From the NCBI GenBank assembly GCA_003290465.1, contig CP030759.1, forward strand, positions 1,641,144-1,705,143: DNA of 64,000 bases, given 5' to 3'. The notes under the pieces are model-generated. The model was not told the origin of the DNA. It searched no databases and saw only the letters and a program-made list of their open reading frames with translations. Of this stretch, positions 18,625-26,818 are shown in pieces; within the stretch, counting starts at the first letter, position 1, and each line of letters opens with the position of its first letter. Origin of the DNA: Candidatus Sumerlaea chitinivorans (GTDB taxonomy: Bacteria > Sumerlaeota > Sumerlaeia > Sumerlaeales > Sumerlaeaceae). Both the position numbers and the translations under genes were made by a program.

Positions 18625-20484
18625 CTACCGCGAGGATGAACTTTTCGACGTCTTCGCAGCAGAGTCCTGTGGCTTTGACGAGGACGATTTTTTTGTGCCT
18701 GAGTCCGTAGCCTTTGAGGTCCCCTTTTGCGAGCTCGCATTAGTAGAAGAGGGCTTGGCAGCGGAGCTGCTCTTACTCCCCGCGGTTGATTTCTGACTGC
18801 TCGCCGCAGACCGCGATTTCGCCGACTCCGTCGGTTTCGTCGCCGGCTTATCGAACCTCGTGGGCAAGCTTTGCCACACAGTGCGAGCAAGCTCTTCATA
18901 GCGCGAGTTTGGGAACTCCTCGGGGAAACGATCCAGCAGAGCATGCGCCTCGGCATAATTGCCTAAGTCCGCAGCCAATGTGGCGCGCACCACCGTGTAG
19001 TAATCGCGGTACGGTGAATTCGGATAACGAGCAAGGAATTCACGGATCTTCTCGTACGCCTTTTTGCGAAGCAGGTCGTCGTCACGATCCACCATGAGCG
19101 CCACCATCTTGATGAACGCTAAGTCGCTTTTGCCTGACATGTTTGTGGGGTCGCTGTTGACGACCTTTGCATACATTGCCTGAGCTTCCTTCTTGTAGCC
19201 GGAAAGAAGTTTGGTTTCGGCGTCTTGGAACCAACGCTCAATATCCTCAGGCGAGGTTTTCTTTTGTGCGCTCTTCGCCGCAGCTTCATCTTTCGACCCG
19301 GTGTCGCGACCTGCACTCTCAGATGGCTTCGCTGCGGTTTCGGCCTGAGGTTTTGTAGAGGGTTTCCGAGACGAAGCAGAGGAAGGCCTCTCCGCTGGAG
19401 CTTTGCTACTTTCGGCTGTCTTAACGGAAGAGGGGGTTTGAGTGGGCTTTGCGGGCGTTTCTGGCACTTTCTGTTCACCCTGTTGCGTGGCGGGCGGGGA
19501 GGCTTTCGTCGAGCTGCCCATCTGTTGGAGCTTCTTTACGGACTCTGGGAGCTCCTTACTGCTCTTTTCAGGTTCCGCAGGTGTCGAAGCGGTGCCAGCT
19601 GGCGTTGCTGCTGGCGTCGCGGCAGGTTTCTCGGTGGTTTTCTGCTCCGCCAGAGAAGGGGTGGATGTACTCGGGACATTTAGAAGCGGCGCGGGCGTTT
19701 CGATGCTCTTTGGCACCGGCAGAGCTTGGGCCAGTTGCCTGCTTGTTCCCTCTGCTCCACCCAAGCCCGATTCATTCTTGAAGCCACTCTTTCCTGCTTC
19801 AGAAGCTGCATTTGCCGCAAACTCGACACGTACTGATTCCCCCTCAGCAACTGCTGGGGCTATGGCTACTGCGGGACGGGCAGCGGCCTGACGAGCCGCA
19901 ACCATGTCGTAGAGATTCGCTCCTTTCGTTTGAACTCCTGTTTTGCCTTGGGCGACCAAAGAGCTTTTCATGCCATTCTTTCCTGAGGAATCCCCCGCGC
20001 TTTGCTGCTTGGGCAACCCGTTCTTTGCTCCTGCGACGAGCGCTTTGGTCTCGGTTGCCCGCACGTTAGCAACCACACGGGAGACCGCAGCATTCAACTG
20101 GTTAGAATCGACGAAACCCACCTCCCGATGGAGAACCTTCCCCGATGGACTCATGAAAACAAGCGTTGGGTAGTACTGGACGCCGAATTGTTCGCGAAGC
20201 TGAGTTTTCTCGTTTCCGTTCACATAGACCCTAACAAAACTCGCAAGCTGTTGCTGAACGGACGAGTCACTCAAGGTTTCGCGTTCCAATTGACGGCACG
20301 CGGGACAGCTTGGTGCTCCAAAATCCACAATGAGCGGCTTTCCCTCATTTCGCGCTCGCGAAATCGCAGCTTCAAAGTCGGTCATCCAACCGGGGATTGC
20401 CAGTGCCGAAGAAGCTATAAGCAAAACACACAAACTAACGACGAACCTGCCAACCCACAAGGGGAACACTCTGCTATTGATCAT
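18625..20484 (-). CDS. exported thioredoxin-domain protein with long low-complexity linker and TPR-like region
   Basis: 619 residues. Residues 1-29 form a signal peptide or anchor (VVSLCVLLIASSALA). A thioredoxin fold follows with redox motif C60-P-A-C63 and the cis-Pro region YYPTLVF. From about residue 150 to 415 the chain is Ala/Ser/Pro/Thr/Lys-rich and probably unstructured. A helical TPR/BamD-like region (about 420-550) holds FLARYPNSPYRDYYTV and LLDRFPEEFPNSRYEEL. The last 60 residues are Ser/Lys-rich. It looks like a periplasmic redox protein joined to a tether; the partner is unknown. It could be a thioredoxin-like YbbN/CcmG-type protein, but no known family covers the whole chain. 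Confidence 0.7.
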   Translation of the reverse strand: MINSRVFPLWVGRFVVSLCVLLIASSALAIPGWMTDFEAAISRARNEGKPLIVDFGAPSCPACRQLERETLSDSSVQQQLASFVRVYVNGNEKTQLREQFGVQYYPTLVFMSPSGKVLHREVGFVDSNQLNAAVSRVVANVRATETKALVAGAKNGLPKQQSAGDSSGKNGMKSSLVAQGKTGVQTKGANLYDMVAARQAAARPAVAIAPAVAEGESVRVEFAANAASEAGKSGFKNESGLGGAEGTSRQLAQALPVPKSIETPAPLLNVPSTSTPSLAEQKTTEKPAATPAATPAGTASTPAEPEKSSKELPESVKKLQQMGSSTKASPPATQQGEQKVPETPAKPTQTPSSVKTAESSKAPAERPSSASSRKPSTKPQAETAAKPSESAGRDTGSKDEAAAKSAQKKTSPEDIERWFQDAETKLLSGYKKEAQAMYAKVVNSDPTNMSGKSDLAFIKMVALMVDRDDDLLRKKAYEKIREFLARYPNSPYRDYYTVVRATLAADLGNYAEAHALLDRFPEEFPNSRYEELARTVWQSLPTRFDKPATKPTESAKSRSAASSQKSTAGSKSSSAAKPSSTNASSQKGTSKATDSGTKKSSSSKPQDSAAKTSKSSSSR

Positions 20485-21164
20485 CTTCTCACGCCCACTG
20501 AGCAGTTTTTCGTCTGTTACTCACAAATGCACGCTCGTTCTCTTCAGGTCAATACCAAAGCGGAAGAAAACCCCCAAAGAGGTCTTGGGGTGTTGTTCGT
20601 GTAAAGCACCGCCATCGCGCTCCCACGCTGATTCCTTGTTCGCGAGCCTGCTATTACTTAAATCAGAAACTGTTACACATTGGCTACGGTGAAACGGCGC
20701 CAAACAACGCGTCGGAAAGCGTTGCCTTGTATTTGGAGCATTCTCTCAAGTATCGGCTCTTGCCAACCTCATCCTGCTTATGCAGGTTGTTTTGGCCACT
20801 GTCACTGAATGGAAAAACGAATACACCTCGGCTACTTAGTAGCGCGGTTTCAGCATTTCGCAAAACAGACGCATTAACATGCCTTTGTAAATCCACACTT
20901 TGTGGTCAGCCCCTCACGACCCCACACTGTTACCACCAGACGGGCCATGATGCCCATGGCATGAGGAATATTTCGCTCTAACCAATTTCTGAGCTTTTGC
21001 GGAAATCATTAGCTATTTGTAATCACACGTAAAAGAATTCTCTGCAGGTCGAGACGAACGCTTCCACACTGCAGTCTAGCGTAGTCGTTTAGGTTGGAAA
21101 ATGCTGTTTGCGTGGACAGACAGTTTCGCATAGCTGATTCTCACAAGAAATTCCCGGTAGCACT
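20485..21164. other. 680-base intergenic region, AT-richer, no gene recognised
   Basis: Lies between two divergently oriented genes. It contains a small hairpin CCTGC-TTAT-GCAGG followed by TTGTTTT (20773-20793) and CCCCCAAAGA/TCTTGGGG near 20571-20590, both weak. No open frame with a convincing start and ribosome binding site was found. It may contain promoters for both flanking genes. Confidence 0.4.
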
Positions 21165-23261
21165 ATGAAGCGGCTCCAATGGTATTTTTATCGAATGCGG
21201 GCTATGCCGCTGCGTGAAATCCCACATCGCGTCCGCTGCGCTGTGGATGCGCAGTGGCGGGCACGCTTCAGGCCACCAATTCAGCGAACTTCGTTTCGTC
21301 CACCTAGCCAACAACAGCTGGAGCTGAGATTCACAAACGAAGAGTTAGCGCCATTAGCTGCCCACCTTGGCTTCTATGAGCGCGTTCGCTCCATCGCTCT
21401 GAGTTCTCGCGCCCATGTGCTGTCGATGCTTGGCGCTCCCGAACGAGACTTTGGTACGCCGGTCAATTGGTTTTGTGATCCAGTTACCGGCGATAACTGG
21501 CCGTCGGACGTATCAGCCTTTCGCCTTAATTATCGCCATCAATCGCGCTTAGGCGAGGTCAAATACGTTTGGGAACTCGGACGGATGCCTTGGCTTGTGC
21601 CATGGGCCATTGCTGCGAGACTTACCCGTGACGGCGATTTGGCTCGGCGCGTGGTTGAGGACATACTTTCGTTCGTTCGCTCAAATCCGCCTTACCGCGG
21701 TGTTCACTGGACAAGTGGCATTGAGCTTGCAGTGCGAGTTGTCGCGTGGACGTGGGCTCTTGCTTTGATCGAACCACTCACGAGCCCGACCGAGCACGAG
21801 TGGCAAGAAATTGGATTCCACATTGCGCTTTACGCGGATTATTGCTGGCGCTTTCGCTCCCTCTATTCCTCTGCAAACAATCATCTGATCGCGGAGGGAG
21901 TTGCCCTCCAGGTGGCTGGATTAGCTTGGCCATGGCTGCCTAAGGCTGCCCAGTTTGCGGAGCGAGGAAGGGCGATTCTCGATCGCGAAATCCCTCGGCA
22001 GATTTTGCCTGACGGCAGCTCCATAGAAATGTGCCTTAGCTATCTTTGCGAGGTGCTCGTTTGGTCCTTTGCGGCAGGACGGGTGCGAGCTCAACACGGC
22101 CTCCGCATTCCGGATTCGTGGCTGGAGCGCTGGCAAGCTTCTGCAAATTTGCTTTTGACAGTTTGCAGGGACGAGGAGCCTTTGCCGCACCTCGGCGATG
22201 ATGATGAAGGGGATGTCCTACCCACGGGTCAGCCGATTCGGCCTCATGAATTAGGCCAAATACTTGCCCTGCTATCAGGGAAAGAGGTCGAACCAAGTGT
22301 TCGCCAAATCCCGCTTTTGGGGTTGGTGTGGGGACCGCAAGAACGAGTCGCTCGGCTCTGTTCGCCACCAAGTGAATCAGTCGCACCTTTGCCGGGAACC
22401 GCCCGCGTGCCGCCGAACACCAGCGATGCTCAGCTATTTTCACATTGCGGACTTGTGGTCCTGCGAGGCCCGAAAACTCGTGTGCTCGCAGATTTTGGTC
22501 CGCATGGAATGCCACCGATCTATGCCCATGCTCATGCTGATGCCCTCTCGGTAACGTTGGACATAGCTGGATACCCTGTCCTTGTAGATCCGGGAACGTA
22601 TTGCTATCACGGGGAGCGTGTGTGGCGTGATTGGTTTCGTTCTACCGCCGCCCATAACACGGTGGAAATTGGGCAGCAAAATCAGTCGCAAATGCTTGGC
22701 CCATTCTTGTGGGGACGCGTCGCACGCACACGGATAATAGAAAACGACTTGGCGCCCCACCAAAAGATATGTGCTGAACATGACGGTTACGCGCCACTCG
22801 TTCACCGCCGGTGCATCCGCCGTTTGTCGAACAAAGAGGCTCAAAGCTTGCTCCGAGAAAACGTAGCGTCGGACATTGATATAGAAGAAGCTGACGCCTT
22901 CTGGGTGCACGACACGGTGGCTCCACTTGCAAATGCGCGTACGTCCGAAGCCGAGTTGCTCAACTTAGCTCGCGATACTATTTTGTGGTGGCACTTCGCT
23001 CCCGGGCACCTCCACCTCACGTCCAATGGAGTTCATTGGAGACGTGGGTCACGAGAGCTGACTCTGATATGGTCCGCAAGTGAGCCCGTCATCGCAGAGA
23101 TTCATGAAGGTGAGCTCTCGCCACCGCAAGGGTGGGTAAGCCCGTGCTTTTCCGTGAAGTATCCAGCACCAGCGTTGGAGCTTCGGATCGCAGTGCCCCA
23201 AAGACTTCCGATCGAATTCTCGAGCCTAATTTTCGCCCGGTACCGTGCTGCCTCTCAGTAG
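21165..23261 (+). CDS. heparinase II/III-family polysaccharide lyase-like protein
   Basis: 698 residues. The N-terminal two-thirds is alpha/alpha-barrel-like (WTSGIELAVRVVAWTWAL; SSANNHLIAEG), the arrangement of heparinase II/III and related alginate lyases. The C-terminal part begins with the family block HAHADALSVTLDIAGYPVLVDPG near residue 455, followed by YCYHGERVWRDWFRSTAAHNTV. No signal peptide is evident at the N-terminus (KRLQWYFYRMRAMPLREIPHR). Proteins with this opening often sit in exopolysaccharide loci and may act on the cell's own polymer. It stands alone here, convergent with aspS. Confidence 0.85.
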   Translation: MKRLQWYFYRMRAMPLREIPHRVRCAVDAQWRARFRPPIQRTSFRPPSQQQLELRFTNEELAPLAAHLGFYERVRSIALSSRAHVLSMLGAPERDFGTPVNWFCDPVTGDNWPSDVSAFRLNYRHQSRLGEVKYVWELGRMPWLVPWAIAARLTRDGDLARRVVEDILSFVRSNPPYRGVHWTSGIELAVRVVAWTWALALIEPLTSPTEHEWQEIGFHIALYADYCWRFRSLYSSANNHLIAEGVALQVAGLAWPWLPKAAQFAERGRAILDREIPRQILPDGSSIEMCLSYLCEVLVWSFAAGRVRAQHGLRIPDSWLERWQASANLLLTVCRDEEPLPHLGDDDEGDVLPTGQPIRPHELGQILALLSGKEVEPSVRQIPLLGLVWGPQERVARLCSPPSESVAPLPGTARVPPNTSDAQLFSHCGLVVLRGPKTRVLADFGPHGMPPIYAHAHADALSVTLDIAGYPVLVDPGTYCYHGERVWRDWFRSTAAHNTVEIGQQNQSQMLGPFLWGRVARTRIIENDLAPHQKICAEHDGYAPLVHRRCIRRLSNKEAQSLLRENVASDIDIEEADAFWVHDTVAPLANARTSEAELLNLARDTILWWHFAPGHLHLTSNGVHWRRGSRELTLIWSASEPVIAEIHEGELSPPQGWVSPCFSVKYPAPALELRIAVPQRLPIEFSSLIFARYRAASQ

Positions 23262-23437
23262 AAGCAACAAGGCATTGCTCCGCATCTTTACGGCTGCTCC
23301 GTGAGAGCGGCTGAAAAACGTCTCCGATGTTCCCCGATGAGCTGTTGCTCCCGCTATTGCATCGAAGTGCTTCAGAGAAGTAGCGAACTGCCTCTTCCGA
23401 AGTGCCGTGACGAGCCGAAAATCGGAGCCTTCCAACG

Positions 23438-25279
23438 TCACTTTTTCTCAGGTTCAGGCAGAACAACCCGAATGCATAGCTCGCGAAGCTGCTCCTCTTC
23501 CACCGGGCTCGGCGCATTGACCATGAGGTCGGCCCCGCTCTGCGTCTTGGGGAATGGAATCACCTCACGGATGGATTTTTCGCCCAAGAGCAACATTAGC
23601 ATGCGTGCGACGCCGAAGGCGAGTCCGCCGTGAGGTGGTGCGCCATAGCTGAGGGCGTCCAGTAGGAACCCGAACTTCCGCTCGGCCGTTTCGTCGTCGA
23701 TCCCGATTGCGCGGAAGACTTTGTTCTGCACGTCGCGGCGGTGGATACGGATGGATCCGCCGCCCAGCTCTTCGCCGTTTACCGCAAGGTCGTAGGCAAG
23801 GGCCCGGACTTTTCGGAGCGGGTGATCGTCGGGGTGCACGCCTTGCCACTTTTGCGGATCTGCGTTGTACTCATCGAGGTAGCAAATGTCCTCTTCCACT
23901 GGAGCCGTGAACGGATGGTGCGACGGCGTAAATACCTTCTCTCGCTCCGAATACTCGAACAACGGGAAGTCCGTGATCCATGCGAACGAGAACGTGCCCT
24001 CTGGAATGAGCCCAAGATCGTTCGCAATTTTCAAGCGGAGCTGCCCGAGGGAGTCGCACACAACCTTCTCGCTGGCTGCGACAATGAAAATAATGTCGCC
24101 CACCTCCGCGCTCATGCGCTGCTTTAGGCCTTCCACCTGAGTCGGTGACAGGAATTTGGTGAGGGGCGATTGGAGTTCGTTCTCCAACACCTTAAACCAC
24201 GCCAGGCCCTTGGCGCCGTAGGTAGCCACAAATGCGGTGTAGTCATCCAGCTGTTTGCGCGAGAAGTTGGCGCCGCCGGGAACCCGCAAACCGCGGATTC
24301 GACCCCGTGCGGCGAGCGCGGAGGCAAACACTTTCACATCCGTGCCAGCGAAGAAGTCAGTGAGCTCGGTAATGGGCAGGTCGAACCGCAGGTCGGGCTT
24401 GTCGCTCCCGTATTTGAGCATCGCCTCGTCGTAGGGAATCCGGCGAAACGGGCGCGGAAGCTCCATGCCAAGGCAGGCCTTCCACACGCGACAAACCATC
24501 CCCTCCATATAGTGGAAAATGTCCTCGGGCGTGACAAAGCTCATCTCGATGTCAATTTGCATGAACTCGGGTTGCCGATTTGCCCGCAGGTCTTCGTCGC
24601 GGAAGCAGGGCGCAATTTGGAAATAGCGGTCGTATCCAGCGACCATGAGCAACTGCTTAAACAACTGCGGACTCTGCGGCAGAGCATAGAAACATCCCGG
24701 ATTGAGGCGCGAGGGAACAAGAAAGTCGCGTGCGCCCTCGGGTGTAGACTTCGTCAAAATCGGCGTGGTGAACTCGATAAACCCGTTTTCGGAGAAATAG
24801 TTGCGAACCTCCTGATAGAGGCGATGGGACATGAGGAAATTCCGCTGCATTTCCGGTCGGCGGAGATCAAGGAAACGGTAACGCAGACGGACATCCTCGT
24901 TTACTGCCGTGTATTCGTCCAGTTTGAAGGGCAAGGGGCGGCACGTGTTGAGGACTTCAAATTCATCCACCAGCAATTCGACCTCGCCCGTTGCGAGATT
25001 GGGGTTCTCCGTCCCCTCTGGGCGGCGCCGGACGAGTCCCTCCACAGCAATGACATATTCATCGCGAAGCGCTCCTGCAGCTTCGAAGCGCTCCGCGCTT
25101 ATGTGCTGCGGATCGAAGACAATCTGACACAGACCTTCCCGATCGCGTAGGTCGACAAACAGCACGCCCCCGTGATCCCTGCGACGATGCACCCACCCTT
25201 TGAGAACAATTTTTTGGCCGATATGGCTCGGCCGAACCTCGCCACAGTAACACGTGCGTGGTTGATTTGCCAAAGGCAT
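23438..25279 (-). CDS. aspS: aspartyl-tRNA synthetase, probably non-discriminating type
   Basis: Class II synthetase of the bacterial type (613 aa) with an N-terminal OB-fold, catalytic core and GAD insertion. Motif 2 is FRDEDLRANRQPEF; motif 3 reads GLAFGVARMLMLLLG, with Ala where most AspRS have Asp before the Arg. The OB-fold has GWVHRRRDHGG: His36 corresponds to His31 of Pseudomonas aeruginosa AspRS, associated with charging both tRNA-Asp and tRNA-Asn, whereas the discriminating E. coli enzyme has Leu here. The gatB gene 10 kb away fits an Asp-tRNA(Asn) amidation route. It lies 52 bp after hisS, so the two likely form an operon. Confidence 0.96.
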   Translation of the reverse strand: MPLANQPRTCYCGEVRPSHIGQKIVLKGWVHRRRDHGGVLFVDLRDREGLCQIVFDPQHISAERFEAAGALRDEYVIAVEGLVRRRPEGTENPNLATGEVELLVDEFEVLNTCRPLPFKLDEYTAVNEDVRLRYRFLDLRRPEMQRNFLMSHRLYQEVRNYFSENGFIEFTTPILTKSTPEGARDFLVPSRLNPGCFYALPQSPQLFKQLLMVAGYDRYFQIAPCFRDEDLRANRQPEFMQIDIEMSFVTPEDIFHYMEGMVCRVWKACLGMELPRPFRRIPYDEAMLKYGSDKPDLRFDLPITELTDFFAGTDVKVFASALAARGRIRGLRVPGGANFSRKQLDDYTAFVATYGAKGLAWFKVLENELQSPLTKFLSPTQVEGLKQRMSAEVGDIIFIVAASEKVVCDSLGQLRLKIANDLGLIPEGTFSFAWITDFPLFEYSEREKVFTPSHHPFTAPVEEDICYLDEYNADPQKWQGVHPDDHPLRKVRALAYDLAVNGEELGGGSIRIHRRDVQNKVFRAIGIDDETAERKFGFLLDALSYGAPPHGGLAFGVARMLMLLLGEKSIREVIPFPKTQSGADLMVNAPSPVEEEQLRELCIRVVLPEPEKK

Positions 25280-25330
25280 AAGCTTCCTTCCCTCGTAAAT
25301 TTTGCTCGCTTCCAGTTGCTACGGTAAACT

Positions 25331-26635
25331 CTACATTTCGGTGAGATTGCGTTCGACTTCGGCAAGCTCCAATTCCACCTGCTCGCTTGATTCGAGATTC
25401 TTCCACTGGACCACTTGGCGCTGGACTTCATCGGCGCCAATGATCAGCGCCACACGCGCCCCCGCCTTGTTTGCGGCCTTTAGTCCCGCTCGGGCGCTGC
25501 GTGGCTGGCAGTCGAAAATTACGGGCACGTTGTTGGTGCGCGCATGCTCGGCAAGCCGGAACGCGACATCGAGAGCTTCTTCATCCAACGCTAAAATGTA
25601 AAACTCGACTTCCGGCGGCGGAGGCGGCTCGATCTCGTTGGCCTCGAGAGCAAGAAGCAGGCGCTCCACACCGATACTCATACCCACGGCGGGCGTCGGG
25701 GGACCACCCAGCTCTTCAATGAGGTCGTCGTAGCGACCTCCCCCAATCACGGCGTTTTGTGCACCCAAACCACCATGCACGATCTCGAACACAGTTCGCG
25801 TGTAATAGTCGAGGCCCCGCACCAGCTCAGGGGCAAGTTCGTAGTGGATGCCAACGGAATCGAGGAGGCCCGCCAGCCGCTCCGCGTGGCGCGTGCAGGT
25901 ATCACACACGGCATCGGCGATTTTTGGCAATTTTGCTGCGAGCTTTTGGCAATCCTCGAGCTTACAGTCGAAAACCCGCATGGGGTTTAGCTCCGCGCGC
26001 CGCAGACACTGCTCGCACCACTGCGGTTCTCCTTCCCCTGCGCTGGCTCCAAGTTTGGCGATTTCCTCACGCAACCGTTCGTTGTATGCGCGGCGACACT
26101 CCTTGCAACCGATGTTATTCAACCGTGTCGTGACCTGTGGGAATCCTAACTTGCGCAGAAAACGATCACAGATCGTGATGATCTCAGCATCCGCCGCGGG
26201 ATGCGCGACTCCAAAAAACTCGATGCCGATTTGGGTGAACTGGCGAAGTCGCCCCTTCTGGGGCTTTTCGTAACGAAACATCGGGCCAATGTAGTAGAGT
26301 TTCTGCTGAGATGTCTCTTTAAGCAGACCCGACTCGATGAGAGCTCGCGCGACGCCAGCCGTGCCTTCGGGGCGGAGCGTGTTCGAGCGGTCTCCGGGAT
26401 CCGTGAACGTGTACATCTGCTTGGAAACCACGATATCGCTCGCTTCGCCGACACTCCGCACAAAGAGTTCTGTGGGCTCAAGGATGGGCGTTCGGATCTC
26501 CCGATAACCGTAAGCTTCAAAAAGTTTTCGCGCTGTTTCCTCAACCCATTGATAAGCACGCGACTCGGCCGGCAGGACATCTTTCGTGCCGCGGATCGCC
26601 TGAATCGTCCGTTGTACTTGTTCCGTCTCGCCCAT
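25331..26635 (-). CDS. hisS: histidyl-tRNA synthetase
   Basis: Class II synthetase of 434 residues. Motif 1 region YGYREIRTPILEPTELF, motif 2 FRYEKPQKGRLRQFTQIG, the histidine-specific loop GLDYYTRTVFE and motif 3 GMSIGVERLLL are all present. A cysteine-rich insertion (GCKECRRAY ... WCEQCLRR ... DCKLEDC ... CDTC) between motifs 2 and 3 is shared by a subgroup of bacterial HisRS. ATG 26635 is preceded by AGGTGG at 6 bases; a GTG 9 bases upstream is less likely. First gene of a hisS-aspS pair. Confidence 0.97.
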   Translation of the reverse strand: MGETEQVQRTIQAIRGTKDVLPAESRAYQWVEETARKLFEAYGYREIRTPILEPTELFVRSVGEASDIVVSKQMYTFTDPGDRSNTLRPEGTAGVARALIESGLLKETSQQKLYYIGPMFRYEKPQKGRLRQFTQIGIEFFGVAHPAADAEIITICDRFLRKLGFPQVTTRLNNIGCKECRRAYNERLREEIAKLGASAGEGEPQWCEQCLRRAELNPMRVFDCKLEDCQKLAAKLPKIADAVCDTCTRHAERLAGLLDSVGIHYELAPELVRGLDYYTRTVFEIVHGGLGAQNAVIGGGRYDDLIEELGGPPTPAVGMSIGVERLLLALEANEIEPPPPPEVEFYILALDEEALDVAFRLAEHARTNNVPVIFDCQPRSARAGLKAANKAGARVALIIGADEVQRQVVQWKNLESSEQVELELAEVERNLTEM

Positions 26636-26818
26636 AAATGCCACCTGTGCTAAACTGCAAAACAGCTACTGCTATACGCAAGCTGCGCGCGCAACTGTAA
26701 AGAAACGTTTAACTGGCTGAGCGGCTGTCAGAGCTTGAAGGATCCGAGAATTACTCCAGCAGATGAGGCTCACGGAAGAGAAGAAAAGAAAGATTTCTGA
26801 GCGAGACGCGTAGCTGAG

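Noticed and set aside
20571-20590. Hairpin CCCCCAAAGA/TCTTGGGG as a terminator
   Set aside because: The loop would be only two bases and no T tract follows on either useful strand.
24170-25150. Long plus-strand open frame across aspS (over 320 codons)
   Set aside because: It lies antisense to a clear synthetase gene, has no recognisable motif and no ribosome binding site.
25280-25330. T-box leader in front of aspS
   Set aside because: Only 51 bases separate it from hisS and no T-box sequence is present; they are one operon.
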